From the NCBI RefSeq assembly GCF_001180305.1, contig NZ_CVSX01000039.1:1-64000 (forward strand): DNA of 64,000 nucleotides, read 5' to 3'. The notes beneath the pieces were generated by a model. The model saw nothing but the letters and a program-made list of their open reading frames with translations. It had not been told where the DNA came from and ran no database searches. The position numbers were made by a program, and so were the translations under genes. Shown piece by piece: positions 18,769-28,269 of the stretch. The DNA is from Prochlorococcus marinus. GTDB lineage: Bacteria > Cyanobacteriota > Cyanobacteriia > PCC-6307 > Cyanobiaceae. Each line of letters opens with the position of its first letter. Within the stretch, counting starts at the first letter, position 1.

Positions 18769-20136
18769 ATGGCTAAATTCGACGCCCATCTTAAATGTTC
18801 ATTTTGCGGCAAATCACAAGACCAAGTTAGAAAGCTCATAGCTGGTCCTGGTGTTTATATCTGTGATGAATGCATTGATCTTTGTAATGAAATTCTCGAT
18901 GAAGAACTTCTTGATAATCAAGCAAACGTAAACAACTCCCCGCAAGTAAAAAAGAAATTACCAACGGATAATTCCAAAAAGTCTATTCCTTTAGAATTAT
19001 CTTCAATTCCTAAACCATTAGAAATTAAAAGTTTTCTTGATAATCAAGTCGTTGGACAAGAATCTGCGAAAAAAATACTATCAGTAGCCGTATACAACCA
19101 CTACAAAAGATTAGCTTGGAAAATTAAAGAAGATAATAAAAATAACAATTCAAAGAATCAACAAGAAACGAAATTACAAAAATCAAACATTTTGCTCATA
19201 GGGCCAACTGGAAGCGGAAAAACATTATTAGCACAAACTTTAGCTGATTTTTTAGATGTTCCTTTTGCAGTAGCTGATGCCACGACATTAACAGAAGCTG
19301 GATATGTTGGAGAAGATGTTGAAAATATACTTTTAAGACTTCTACAAAAATCAGAAATGAATGTAGAGCTAGCTCAAAAAGGAATTATTTACATAGATGA
19401 AATAGATAAAATTGCTAGAAAAAGCGAAAATCCTTCAATAACTAGAGATGTCTCCGGTGAAGGAGTACAGCAGGCATTATTAAAAATGCTCGAAGGAACA
19501 ATTGCTAATGTTCCACCTCAAGGGGGTAGAAAACATCCTTATCATGACTGCATCCAGATTGATACGAGTCAAATTTTATTTATTTGCGGAGGGGCTTTTA
19601 TAGGTTTAGAGGATATTGTTCAAAAGCGGATGGGTAAACACTCAATAGGATTCACAACCAATTCAGATCAAAGCAAAGTTGATCCTAAAAAAATTGTAGA
19701 CCCAAGAAATGCCCTTAAAAATCTTGAGTTAGATGATTTAGTTAAATATGGATTAATTCCAGAATTTATTGGAAGAATTCCTGTCTGTGCTGTATTAGAT
19801 CGTCTTACTAAAGAAACCTTAGAATCTATTCTTACACAACCAAGAGATGCATTAGTCAAGCAATTCAAAGCTTTGCTAAGTATGGATAATGTTGAATTAA
19901 AGTTTGAGCCTGATTCTGTTGAAGCTATAGCGAACGAAGCATATCAAAGGAAAACAGGTGCGAGAGCATTAAGATCCATCATTGAAGAACTAATGTTAGA
20001 TATTATGTACACATTGCCTTCTGAAGAAAATGTAAAAGAATTCACAATTACAAAAAAAATGGTAGATAATTTGTTCTCATCTAAGATTGTTAAATTACCC
20101 TCGGGATCAAAAAGAATCATTAAAGAATCTGCTTAA
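18769..20136 (+). CDS. clpX: ATP-dependent Clp protease ATP-binding subunit ClpX
   Basis: AAA+ unfoldase that threads substrates into ClpP. The N-terminal zinc-binding domain has C10-x2-C13 and C32-x2-C35. Walker A is GPTGSGKT (145-152), Walker [12 protein letters not shown], then [15 protein letters not shown], sensor and arginine-finger region [12 protein letters not shown], and the family [13 protein letters not shown] at the end. The 455 residues include an unconserved Asn/Lys-rich insert (about residues 122-138) just before Walker A. It lies between clpP and dnaX. Confidence 0.98.
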   Translation: MAKFDAHLKCSFCGKSQDQVRKLIAGPGVYICDECIDLCNEILDEELLDNQANVNNSPQVKKKLPTDNSKKSIPLELSSIPKPLEIKSFLDNQVVGQESAKKILSVAVYNHYKRLAWKIKEDNKNNNSKNQQETKLQKSNILLIGPTGSGKTLLAQTLADFLDVPFAVADATTLTEAGYVGEDVENILLRLLQKSEMNVELAQKGIIYIDEIDKIARKSENPSITRDVSGEGVQQALLKMLEGTIANVPPQGGRKHPYHDCIQIDTSQILFICGGAFIGLEDIVQKRMGKHSIGFTTNSDQSKVDPKKIVDPRNALKNLELDDLVKYGLIPEFIGRIPVCAVLDRLTKETLESILTQPRDALVKQFKALLSMDNVELKFEPDSVEAIANEAYQRKTGARALRSIIEELMLDIMYTLPSEENVKEFTITKKMVDNLFSSKIVKLPSGSKRIIKESA

Positions 20137-20193
20137 AAAGTAGATTTTAATTGTTGCAATTTAAACCCATATGTTCAAATAAATGTAGAGTCA

Positions 20194-21957
20194 ATGACTA
20201 ATATTCATAAGCCTTTTCACCAAAAATATAGACCAAGCAACTTAGACCAACTAGTTGGGCAAAATTTTATATCTATTACTCTAAAACAAGCACTATTAAC
20301 AAAAAAGATTGCTCCAGCCTATCTTTTTAATGGTCCAAGAGGAACTGGCAAAACATCAAGTGCAAGAATATTTGCGAAATCTTTAAACTGCCAGTCATTT
20401 GAACAACCAACAACAAATCCATGTGGTAAATGTGACTTATGTAGACAAATTACAGATGGGAATGCTTTAGATATCATCGAGATTGATGCAGCATCAAATA
20501 CAGGAGTTGAAAATATCAGAGAAATTATAGAGAAGGCAAGATTTGCTCCTACTCAAGCGAGATGGAAAGTATATGTTATTGATGAATGTCATATGCTTTC
20601 AACTGCAGCTTCAAATGCCTTGCTAAAGACTATTGAAGAACCTCCCTCAAGAGTTGTATTTATCCTTGCTACAACAAATCCTGAAAGAGTACTAAATACA
20701 ATACAAAGTAGATGCCAGAAGTTTGATTTTAGAAGAATCAACCCTAATGACATTTTTCAAAATTTATCAGATATTGCAGAACAAGAATCCATTAGGTATG
20801 AAGTTCAAGCCCTAAAAATGATCGCCAAAAGATCAAATGGAGGAATGAGAGATGCACAAAGCCTCCTTGAACAATTGAATCTTCTACCAGAGGGTATAAC
20901 AATTAAAAACATTCAAAACCTGCTAGGAGAAGTATCGGAAATCGAATTAACAAATCTGATTAAATCATTAATTGAGAATAATCCTGAGTCATTAATAATC
21001 ACCTGCAACAAATTATATGATGCTGGCAATGAACCCCATCAAATAATTATTGGATTAATGAACATTACAAGAGATCTACTACTACAAACTGCTGATAATA
21101 AATATTCAGATCTTTATTATACGTCTGAAGAATTTCAAGATGAATTGCATAAAATCTCAAAAACAATTAATAAATCAACAATAATTAAATGGCATAATAA
21201 TATGAAAAATATTGAGTATCAAATCAAAACAAGTGATAATCCAAGGCTCTGGTTTGAAATACATCTAACTGGCCTACTAGATTATCAAGAAACAAATAGT
21301 CTCACAAATAAGCCAGATAATATAAATAATTCAACTAACGAGAATCAAACAAGCAAAGAAGAAAAAGAAATAATTTATAAACATAATATTTCTCCTGCAA
21401 TTCAAAAAACAAGTATCAAGGAACATATTAGTAACGATGAATTAATTTTAAAAAAAGAGGAAAAATCAAAAATTTTTAACAATCCTATTGAACAAAGTTC
21501 AGGAAATATTTCTGCTAAAAGCGAAAATGATTTTGAACCAAATAAATTAAAAGATACATGGGAATTAATACTTTCTAAATTAGAGTTACCATCTACAAGA
21601 ATGTTACTTTCACAACAAGCGGAACTTGAAAGTTTTGACTTAGAGAAAATAACAATTGCATTATCTCCAAACTGGGAAAATATGATAAAAAGCAGAAAAG
21701 TTATTATTGAAAATACAGTAAAAAAAATATTTGGAGATCAAATAATACTTCATTTTTCTACTAAACAATTAACACAAACTAACCAAACAAACTCACCAGA
21801 AGAGACCAAAAATGAAGTAAATAATCTAAAACCAATAAAAAAAATAGAACCAAAAACTAATTTGTCAAAAAAAATTTCCAACGAGGAAACTTACGATAAC
21901 AGTTCAAAAAACTTAGCAAATTTTTTTAATGGAGAAATTATAGACCTTGATGAATAA
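20194..21957 (+). CDS. dnaX: DNA polymerase III subunits gamma/tau
   Basis: AAA+ core of the clamp loader. The 587-residue tau form has Walker A GPRGTGKT (47-54), a four-cysteine zinc module (CQSFEQPTTNPCGKCDLC, about 64-81), the Walker-B-like VYVIDECHML, and the SRC arginine-finger motif TIQSRCQKFDF. Domain III follows, and then a poorly conserved low-complexity linker from about residue 365 and a C-terminal domain. Unlike dnaX of some cyanobacteria, it contains no intein. An A-AAA-AAA heptamer at 21450-21456 lies in frame; a -1 shift there would give a 428-residue product. It is convergent with the glycosyltransferase gene, with 1 base between stops. Confidence 0.96.
   Translation: MTNIHKPFHQKYRPSNLDQLVGQNFISITLKQALLTKKIAPAYLFNGPRGTGKTSSARIFAKSLNCQSFEQPTTNPCGKCDLCRQITDGNALDIIEIDAASNTGVENIREIIEKARFAPTQARWKVYVIDECHMLSTAASNALLKTIEEPPSRVVFILATTNPERVLNTIQSRCQKFDFRRINPNDIFQNLSDIAEQESIRYEVQALKMIAKRSNGGMRDAQSLLEQLNLLPEGITIKNIQNLLGEVSEIELTNLIKSLIENNPESLIITCNKLYDAGNEPHQIIIGLMNITRDLLLQTADNKYSDLYYTSEEFQDELHKISKTINKSTIIKWHNNMKNIEYQIKTSDNPRLWFEIHLTGLLDYQETNSLTNKPDNINNSTNENQTSKEEKEIIYKHNISPAIQKTSIKEHISNDELILKKEEKSKIFNNPIEQSSGNISAKSENDFEPNKLKDTWELILSKLELPSTRMLLSQQAELESFDLEKITIALSPNWENMIKSRKVIIENTVKKIFGDQIILHFSTKQLTQTNQTNSPEETKNEVNNLKPIKKIEPKTNLSKKISNEETYDNSSKNLANFFNGEIIDLDE
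21450..21456 (+). promoter_or_regulatory. dnaX: Possible -1 frameshift or slippage site in dnaX
   Basis: Seven A residues are phased as A-AAA-AAA in the tau frame (Leu-Lys-Lys). Slipping back one base reads Arg-Gly-Lys-Ile-Lys-Asn-Phe and then stops at TAA 21477-21479, giving 428 residues, close to the 431 of E. coli gamma. Downstream there is only a weak A/T stem. Poly-A runs are common in this genome, so this could be chance. Confidence 0.4.
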
Positions 21958-21958
21958 A

Positions 21959-23260
21959 TTAAACTCCAGTATGAAGAGTTTTTCGCCAAAGTATCTTTTT
22001 AGGGAAAATAGACATTTTTATTGTTACCCACGGGATTACGAGAAACCAATGTGATAAATAAAAAACAGATAAAAATATCATGAAAAAATTTTCTTTTTGC
22101 AATACTGGAACTTCGCTTTTGCAATAAGAACCATACCAAAAAGCAACTCCAGATAACATAAAGGCTGTCAATGAAATAGGCCAGTAAATTGGTGCGTCTA
22201 ATAAAGCGATACTGAAAACTAAATCAAATATAGAAATAATTGGCAGTGCATATTGCAAGATGAAGAAGTATGATAAATCAAATTTTTGCAAATAATTAAT
22301 TTTATTAGTAACTAATTGATCCCCGTAGTCAAAGAATCTTTGCAAACCACCCTCAGCCCACCTTTGCCGTTGCGCTAATAAAGCATTTAAATTCTCAACT
22401 GCTTCTTCCATTACTGGAGGATCCCACAAGATCCCAATTTTAGATTTCGATAATAATAATCTTAAACTTAAATCGAGATCATCAGTAACTGTATCTTCAT
22501 TAAAAGAACCACATGCCAATAATATATCTTTCTTAATTAATTGACCGTTTCCTCTTAATTCAGAAACTCCAGAAACCGATAACCTTCCATATTGAAAGAT
22601 TGCGTCCATAGCCATTTCCATAGACTGACATGAAGTTAAAAAATTCTTACTTACATTTGTTACTGATTTTCTTAATTGAACTGCAGACCAATCACCCACT
22701 TCTACAAAATTGAATAATCTTATCAAAGAATCTTGTTTAAGTTGAGCATCAGCATCCAAAACTAATAACCATTCTCCATGAGTAAACTGTAAAGCATAAT
22801 TCAAAGCTCCTGACTTTCCTCCTCCCGCGTTTGGAGAACGACTTACTACGTTGAGTTTTTCAAATTGATTAGATAATCGATCTAAAATTAAAGGCGTCTT
22901 ATCAGAACTACCATCATCAATTATGTAAATATTTAATTTATTTGTTGGATAGTCTAAATTAAATAATCTTTCAACTAATCTTGCTATAACATTCTCTTCA
23001 TCTCTAGCTGCTACTAAAATATCAAGCAGAGGTAACTCTTTATTGCTAATTCTTCTGCTCGCAGTATTTAAAACGTTGTTCCTTTTAAAATTTCTAGAAA
23101 TAACTGTTAAACCGTAAAAAACAATCACAAAAGAAAGTGTCAATATAATGTAGAAGAAATTTTCGATATTGTAAGCATGAGGAATAAAAGCTACTAAAAT
23201 AGAAGCACTAAGAAATATAAACGACTTCAATCTTCGATTTTTATAAAAACCCTTACTCAT
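21959..23260 (-). CDS. Membrane glycosyltransferase, family 2 (processive type)
   Basis: A 433-residue inner-membrane protein. Two hydrophobic segments lie near residues 12-30 and 32-50, the GT2 catalytic domain spans roughly 70-310, and three or four more membrane segments follow. Catalytic signatures are the nucleotide-sugar aspartates in IIDDGSSDKT and LVLDADAQL, the acceptor-side TDDLDLSLRL, and QRQRWAEG, the QxxRW motif of processive polysaccharide synthases (cellulose, hyaluronan and poly-GlcNAc type). It probably builds or extends an envelope glycan; the sugar cannot be told. It lies 27 bases downstream of the SpoIID-like gene and is likely co-transcribed with it. Confidence 0.85.
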   Translation of the reverse strand: MSKGFYKNRRLKSFIFLSASILVAFIPHAYNIENFFYIILTLSFVIVFYGLTVISRNFKRNNVLNTASRRISNKELPLLDILVAARDEENVIARLVERLFNLDYPTNKLNIYIIDDGSSDKTPLILDRLSNQFEKLNVVSRSPNAGGGKSGALNYALQFTHGEWLLVLDADAQLKQDSLIRLFNFVEVGDWSAVQLRKSVTNVSKNFLTSCQSMEMAMDAIFQYGRLSVSGVSELRGNGQLIKKDILLACGSFNEDTVTDDLDLSLRLLLSKSKIGILWDPPVMEEAVENLNALLAQRQRWAEGGLQRFFDYGDQLVTNKINYLQKFDLSYFFILQYALPIISIFDLVFSIALLDAPIYWPISLTAFMLSGVAFWYGSYCKSEVPVLQKENFFMIFLSVFYLSHWFLVIPWVTIKMSIFPKKILWRKTLHTGV

Positions 23261-23287
23261 AAAAGTAAATTTTTAAATACCTAACTT

Positions 23288-24826
23288 TCATTGAGACAAT
23301 ATCTCAAATTTTTTCAGTTTTGCATTCCGATAGTAATGATTCAATATTTGTTCATAAGAGAATCCTAATTTAGCCATTTCAATTGCTCCAGACTGAGATA
23401 AACCTACACCATGACCGAAGCCTCCTCCTCTAAAAAGCCATAAATCATCATTTAATTTATTAATAGTAAACAAATTACTAGGTATAAAATTTAATACCCG
23501 TCGAATATCATCTTTAAGAAGAACAATAGATTTATTACCTTTGTCCGTTTGTATTTCCAATTTTGTCACTCTGCCACTAGAACCACGTTCAATAGAATTT
23601 AAATCCAAAACGTCTTCATTTATATTTACAAGTTTGTTTTTAATTAACTTTTCTTTAATTTCAAGACTAGAAATTTTCTTATTCCATCGAAAAAGAGAAT
23701 GATTACTCCCATAAAACTGTTTTTTATCAAAATCTAAAAAATTATTTAAATCAGTTTTATTTGTAATTGGAAGTTTAAAATTTTTATTTAATGATTTAGA
23801 ACCATCAATGATTGAATTGAAATAAGAATAATCTTGTATTTGCCAAGACTCACCTGCAGTAGCAGATACTCCACCATTAGAACCATGGTAAAAAGCATTT
23901 ATTGGTTGATTTCCATAAGTGAGAATTAAATTTGAAGTTGCGTCTATAGCTTTTTGCACTTTTTTATTTGTAATTTTAGGAGGCTTATAAACTTGACATT
24001 GAGTGGTGATACATAAATGGTATTTATCCATATTAAACCTATCAGAATTAAAAATTCCCCAAGTTCTTGCAATGACTGCTTGTGCCTTTAGTGCTTCTAA
24101 AGGAGAATTCGGGCCAATTTCATATGGCAAAACACCTGCCAAATAATCATCAAAGTTAATTTTCTGAACTAATGTCCAAGTTCCGTATAAATCTTTTAAT
24201 AAATAAAAATTTTTCCCAAAATTGACACCATTTATTGTTATATCCTCTTGAGCGTAAATATATATAGGTCCTTCGAGTTTCATAAGGCTATATTCACTTC
24301 TAAGAACAGGAGTAATTTGAAAATTTTTTATTTTTCTAGAAATCTTATTTTTTAATTCAAACTCTGGCAGATCATCTTCAAATGGAATCCATACTTCCCA
24401 ATTTTTAGGGTAAGCAACAGTCGTCTCAAATCCTTTATTTTTAAGTTTCTCTGCTTGTTTTTTTGCTGATTCATAGCTCGCAAAAGGACCAAAAACAATT
24501 CTTTCGATTGTTTTTGGATTTTTGATGGGTATATCAACCCAACTAATATTAAGCTCTTTTGATTTATGTTTAATACCATTGGACGATATCAGATTTAAAA
24601 AGCCTTTATCAGTGATAAAATTTATATTCTTTTTTTTTGAAAAACTGTCATTCTCCCCACCTAAATATTGCTTTAAACCAATTAAAAATTTTCCTTTTTT
24701 AATTTCATTATTGAGTTCAACCTTTTGTAATTCTTCACCTTTTACATTTGAAACAAATTTAGTGTTTATTAATAAAAGGGAAATGCATCCTAAAAATAAG
24801 TTTAAAAAGACAAATTTAGATCTCAT
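23288..24826 (-). CDS. SpoIID/LytB domain envelope protein with SPOR-like module
   Basis: A 512-residue exported protein. A hydrophobic signal segment occupies about residues 6-22. A SPOR-like stretch at about 110-150 (FGPFASYESAKKQAEKLKNK) suggests binding to denuded peptidoglycan. The SpoIID domain covers the C-terminal half, with LPYEIGPNSPLEALKAQAV and IARTWGIF, and ends in GGGFGHGVGLSQSGAIEMA and YEQILNHYYRNAKL. In Bacillus SpoIID is a lytic transglycosylase used in engulfment; cyanobacteria do not sporulate, so a role in wall turnover or division is the reasonable inference. It is the first gene of a probable two-gene unit with the glycosyltransferase. Confidence 0.88.
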   Translation of the reverse strand: MRSKFVFLNLFLGCISLLLINTKFVSNVKGEELQKVELNNEIKKGKFLIGLKQYLGGENDSFSKKKNINFITDKGFLNLISSNGIKHKSKELNISWVDIPIKNPKTIERIVFGPFASYESAKKQAEKLKNKGFETTVAYPKNWEVWIPFEDDLPEFELKNKISRKIKNFQITPVLRSEYSLMKLEGPIYIYAQEDITINGVNFGKNFYLLKDLYGTWTLVQKINFDDYLAGVLPYEIGPNSPLEALKAQAVIARTWGIFNSDRFNMDKYHLCITTQCQVYKPPKITNKKVQKAIDATSNLILTYGNQPINAFYHGSNGGVSATAGESWQIQDYSYFNSIIDGSKSLNKNFKLPITNKTDLNNFLDFDKKQFYGSNHSLFRWNKKISSLEIKEKLIKNKLVNINEDVLDLNSIERGSSGRVTKLEIQTDKGNKSIVLLKDDIRRVLNFIPSNLFTINKLNDDLWLFRGGGFGHGVGLSQSGAIEMAKLGFSYEQILNHYYRNAKLKKFEILSQ

Positions 24827-24917
24827 AAGTTAAAACTTTCTTAATCAATTAAAAACTTTTATTTGCACCAATGCGTATAAAGGTTTAGATTACCCTAATT
24901 AAACACATATGACTTAA

Positions 24918-25115
24918 ATGTCTAAACTAAAAACTCGTAAATCAGCTGCCAAAAGATTTAAAGCTACGGCGACGGGTAAATTCATGAGGAGAAGAGCTTT
25001 CCATAATCATTTACTTGATCATAAAAGCTCAAAATTAAAAAGACATCTATCAACAAAAGCCGTAGTTGATGAAAGAGATGCTGATAATGTAAGATTAATG
25101 ATTCCATACGCATAA
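24918..25115 (+). CDS. rpmI: 50S ribosomal protein L35
   Basis: A 65-residue, very basic protein. [17 protein letters not shown] at the start and [21 protein letters not shown] are the classic L35 pattern. It is a late-assembling component of the large subunit. It is followed 28 bases later by rplT, the usual pairing; infC, which precedes them in many bacteria, is not here. It is divergent from the SpoIID-like gene. Confidence 0.98.
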
Positions 25116-25143
25116 ATCTTTAACCAATTTTTATTAGATATTC

Positions 25144-25491
25144 ATGGCACGCGTAAAAAGAGGCAACATAGCCAGAAAAAGAAGAAACAAAATCTTAAAT
25201 CTTGCAAAAGGTTTTAGAGGCGGCAACAAAAATCTTTTCAGAACAGCAAATCAAAGAGTGATGAAAGCTCTTTGTAATGCTTATAGGGATAGAAGAAGAA
25301 GAAAAAGAGATTTTAGAAGACTTTGGATTTCTAGAATTAACGCATCTGCCAGGATAAATGGAACAAACTATAGCAAGCTGATAAATGGCATGAAAAATTC
25401 AGAAATTATTATTAATAGAAAAATGCTGGCTCAATTAGCATTAAACGATCCTAAGTGTTTTGAAAAAATTGTTTCTTCCGTTAGTAAGTAG
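25144..25491 (+). CDS. rplT: 50S ribosomal protein L20
   Basis: A 115-residue protein that binds 23S rRNA and is needed early in 50S assembly. [26 protein letters not shown] opens the protein, followed by the arginine-rich [20 protein letters not shown], both typical of L20. In other bacteria L20 represses its own operon through the leader; I could not identify such a leader in the 91 bases before rpmI. Confidence 0.98.
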   Translation: MARVKRGNIARKRRNKILNLAKGFRGGNKNLFRTANQRVMKALCNAYRDRRRRKRDFRRLWISRINASARINGTNYSKLINGMKNSEIIINRKMLAQLALNDPKCFEKIVSSVSK

Positions 25492-25528
25492 AAAAAAAGA
25501 ATATAATCTAGAAAAGTTAATATAAATA

Positions 25529-26086
25529 ATGGAAATATCTTCCTTTCAATCTTATCTAATAATCCTTTTTATTGTATTAATAATAATTTCTATTTTTGTA
25601 TTCAGACAATTTCTAAAAACAAGAAGTGAAGAATTAAATTTAGTAAAATTCGAGCAGAAAGGTTTAGATTCTCTCACTCAATCTTCTGAATTATATGAAT
25701 TTGGGTCTATTCAGATAAAAAAAAGATTATATTCTGAAGCAACTAAAACTTTTTTAAAAGCAATTGAAAATTATGAAAATGAACCTGATGAAGCCAAAGC
25801 GATAATAAACAATGCTTTAGGATTCTCTTATGCCGCTCAAAATGAATTTAAGAAAGCAATTAAACACTATAACTCTGCAATAAAATCACTTCCAGAATAT
25901 CCAATAGCCCTAAATAACCTCGCATCAGCACAACAGCGTTTACTTGAGTACGACTTGGCATATGCAACTTATCAAAAAGTTTTGGTGATAGATCCAAAAA
26001 ACAAAACAGCAATTAAAAAAAGTAAGGAATTAGAAAAAAGAAATAATTATAAACCTTATAAAGGTATTAAAGATAAGGGATTCTAA
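25529..26086 (+). CDS. Membrane-anchored TPR protein
   Basis: 185 residues. One N-terminal membrane helix (about residues 9-27, rich in Ile/Leu/Val/Phe) is followed by at least two tetratricopeptide repeats: [24 protein letters not shown] and [30 protein letters not shown], with a probable third just before them. TPRs bind partner proteins, so this is probably a scaffold facing the cytoplasm or lumen. The tail is lysine-rich. It lies 37 bases after rplT and only 2 bases before thiG, so it is probably in an operon with thiG, but its sequence does not suggest a role in thiamine synthesis. Confidence 0.85.
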   Translation: MEISSFQSYLIILFIVLIIISIFVFRQFLKTRSEELNLVKFEQKGLDSLTQSSELYEFGSIQIKKRLYSEATKTFLKAIENYENEPDEAKAIINNALGFSYAAQNEFKKAIKHYNSAIKSLPEYPIALNNLASAQQRLLEYDLAYATYQKVLVIDPKNKTAIKKSKELEKRNNYKPYKGIKDKGF

Positions 26087-26088
26087 AT

Positions 26089-26883
26089 ATGGAAAATTAT
26101 TCTTCTTTACTAATTGGTGGAAAACAATTTTCCAGTAGATTAATGGTGGGTACTGGCAAATACAAATCTACTCAAGATATGGTAGAAAGTTTGTCAAATT
26201 CTGAAACGGAAATTATAACTGTCGCTGTTAGAAGAATTAAGAATAATCAGACCGGAGAAAATTTGCTCGAAAAGATCAACTGGAAAAAATACTGGATGCT
26301 TCCTAATACAGCTGGTTGTGTTAATTCCGATGAAGCTGTGAGAATAGCAATTTTAGGTAGAGAACTCGCAAAATTATCTGGTCAAGAAGAAAATAATTTT
26401 GTAAAGTTAGAAGTTATTCCTGACAAAAAGTATTTGCTACCAGATCCAATAGAAACCATTAAAGCAGCCGAAATATTAACAAAAAAAGGTTTTGCTGTAC
26501 TTCCCTATATCAATGCAGATCCTATTCTTGCAAAAAGACTTGAAGAAATAGGTTGTGCAACTGTAATGCCGTTGGGCTCGCCTATAGGCTCGGGACAAGG
26601 TTTATTAAATTTATCAAATATAAGGATAATCATTGAGAATGCAAAAGTGCCAGTAATAATTGATGCAGGAATTGGGGTGCCTAGTGAAGCTTCTCAAGCC
26701 ATGGAAATTGGAGCTGATGGTGTCTTAATCAATAGTGCAATAGCACAAGCTGAAAATCCTCCTCTAATGGCTCAAGCGATAAATTATGGTGTAAAAGCTG
26801 GCAGGCAAGCGTATCTGGCAGGAAGAATTAAAAAACAAGACTTTGCGATAGCAAGTTCACCGGAAAAAAACATATCTATCTAA
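26089..26883 (+). CDS. thiG: Thiazole synthase
   Basis: Forms the thiazole phosphate ring of thiamine from deoxyxylulose phosphate, the ThiS thiocarboxylate and an imine. The 264 residues form a beta/alpha barrel: [17 protein letters not shown], the NTAGC segment, VKLEVIPD with the Schiff-base lysine, and [33 protein letters not shown]-type phosphate-binding end, seen here as [13 protein letters not shown] and [14 protein letters not shown]. Length is normal. No TPP riboswitch is visible in the 2-base gap upstream; control would have to come from the operon start. Confidence 0.97.
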   Translation: MENYSSLLIGGKQFSSRLMVGTGKYKSTQDMVESLSNSETEIITVAVRRIKNNQTGENLLEKINWKKYWMLPNTAGCVNSDEAVRIAILGRELAKLSGQEENNFVKLEVIPDKKYLLPDPIETIKAAEILTKKGFAVLPYINADPILAKRLEEIGCATVMPLGSPIGSGQGLLNLSNIRIIIENAKVPVIIDAGIGVPSEASQAMEIGADGVLINSAIAQAENPPLMAQAINYGVKAGRQAYLAGRIKKQDFAIASSPEKNISI

Positions 26884-27048
26884 TTCTCTTCATTGAGAAA
26901 AGTTTAAAAAAAGAATAACAACTTATTATTTTATTAATCTTATTAAGAAAGAAGATTTGAAACTATTTTCAATGTTTTTTCGCAAATTGGAAGCACACTG
27001 TAGTAATTTAATAAATATATTATGAATCTACTAATTCTGGAGTTCTGA

Positions 27049-28242
27049 GTGAAAGTTATTGTTTTAGGTGGAGATGGTTTTTGCGGTTGGCCTTGTGCGG
27101 TGAATTTAGCAGAGCAAAATCATGATGTAATTATTGTCGACAATTTAAGTCGTAGAAAAATTGATATTGATCTAGAGGTAGAATCTTTAACTCCAATTGC
27201 TTCGATAACAGAAAGACTTACTGCATGGGAAGAAATTGGAGGTAAGCCTATGAGATTTCTTAACATGGATATCTCTAAACAATATCAAAAATTACTCAAT
27301 TTGCTCATTGATGAAAAGCCAGATTCTGTGATCCATTTTGCAGAACAAAGAGCAGCTCCTTACTCGATGAAATCGAGTTTTACCAAAAGATATACAGTAG
27401 ATAATAATGTTAATGGCACCCACAACCTTCTTGCTGCAATAGTAGAGAGTAATTTAGATATTCATGTTGTTCATTTAGGAACAATGGGTGTCTACGGATA
27501 TGGATCACATAGAGGTGCAACAATTCCAGAAGGTTATTTAAAAGTTGAAGTTCCACAACCAGATGGAAGCCGTTTTGAAGAAGAAATATTACACCCTGCA
27601 AGTCCAGGAAGTGTTTACCATATGACTAAAACTTTAGATCAATTATTATTTCTTTATTACAACAAAAATGATCTAGTAAGAATAACTGATCTACATCAAG
27701 GTATAGTTTGGGGAACAAATACAGAAGCAACTTTAAAAGATCCGAGATTGACAAACAGATTTGACTATGATGGAGATTATGGAACTGTTCTAAATAGATT
27801 TCTTATGCAAGCAGCTATTGGATATCCATTAAGTGTTCATGGCACAGGGGGGCAAACAAGAGCATTTATTCATATAAAAGACTCTGTAAAATGTGTTCAA
27901 CTTGCTCTTGAAAATCCTCCAAAACCTGGCGAAAGAGTCAAAATCTTTAATCAAATGACTGAGAGTCATCAAGTTGGAGAATTAGCTAAAAAAGTTGCAT
28001 CTTTAACAGGGGCTGATATAAATTATTTAGCAAATCCAAGAAACGAAGCGGTAGAAAATGATCTTATTGTTGATAATAAATGTTTTATAGAATTGGGTTT
28101 AAACCCAACTACTCTTGATAATGGCTTATTGGAAGAAGTTGTTGAAGTTGCTAAAAAATACTCCAATAGATGTGATCTTAAGCGCATACCTTGTGTTTCA
28201 TCCTGGACTAAAAAACAAGCTGAGGCTATAAAGACTAATTAA
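27049..28242 (+). CDS. sqdB: UDP-sulfoquinovose synthase
   Basis: Converts UDP-glucose and sulfite to UDP-sulfoquinovose, the sulfolipid head-group donor. It is an extended short-chain dehydrogenase: NAD-binding GGDGFCG (7-13), HFAEQRAAPYSM (96-107), and catalytic T145, Y190 and K194 (YHMTK). The SQD1-like HRGATIPEG and FDYDGDYGTVLNRFLMQ segments are present. The 397-residue frame starts with GTG at 27049; the next in-frame ATG would remove the Rossmann motif, so GTG is well supported. A 164-base gap (26884-27048) precedes it. It is followed 27 bases later by sqdX. Sulfolipid replaces phospholipid in low-phosphate oceans. Confidence 0.98.
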   Translation: MKVIVLGGDGFCGWPCAVNLAEQNHDVIIVDNLSRRKIDIDLEVESLTPIASITERLTAWEEIGGKPMRFLNMDISKQYQKLLNLLIDEKPDSVIHFAEQRAAPYSMKSSFTKRYTVDNNVNGTHNLLAAIVESNLDIHVVHLGTMGVYGYGSHRGATIPEGYLKVEVPQPDGSRFEEEILHPASPGSVYHMTKTLDQLLFLYYNKNDLVRITDLHQGIVWGTNTEATLKDPRLTNRFDYDGDYGTVLNRFLMQAAIGYPLSVHGTGGQTRAFIHIKDSVKCVQLALENPPKPGERVKIFNQMTESHQVGELAKKVASLTGADINYLANPRNEAVENDLIVDNKCFIELGLNPTTLDNGLLEEVVEVAKKYSNRCDLKRIPCVSSWTKKQAEAIKTN

Positions 28243-28269
28243 AATTGCTGAAATAATTATCTTAAGAAA

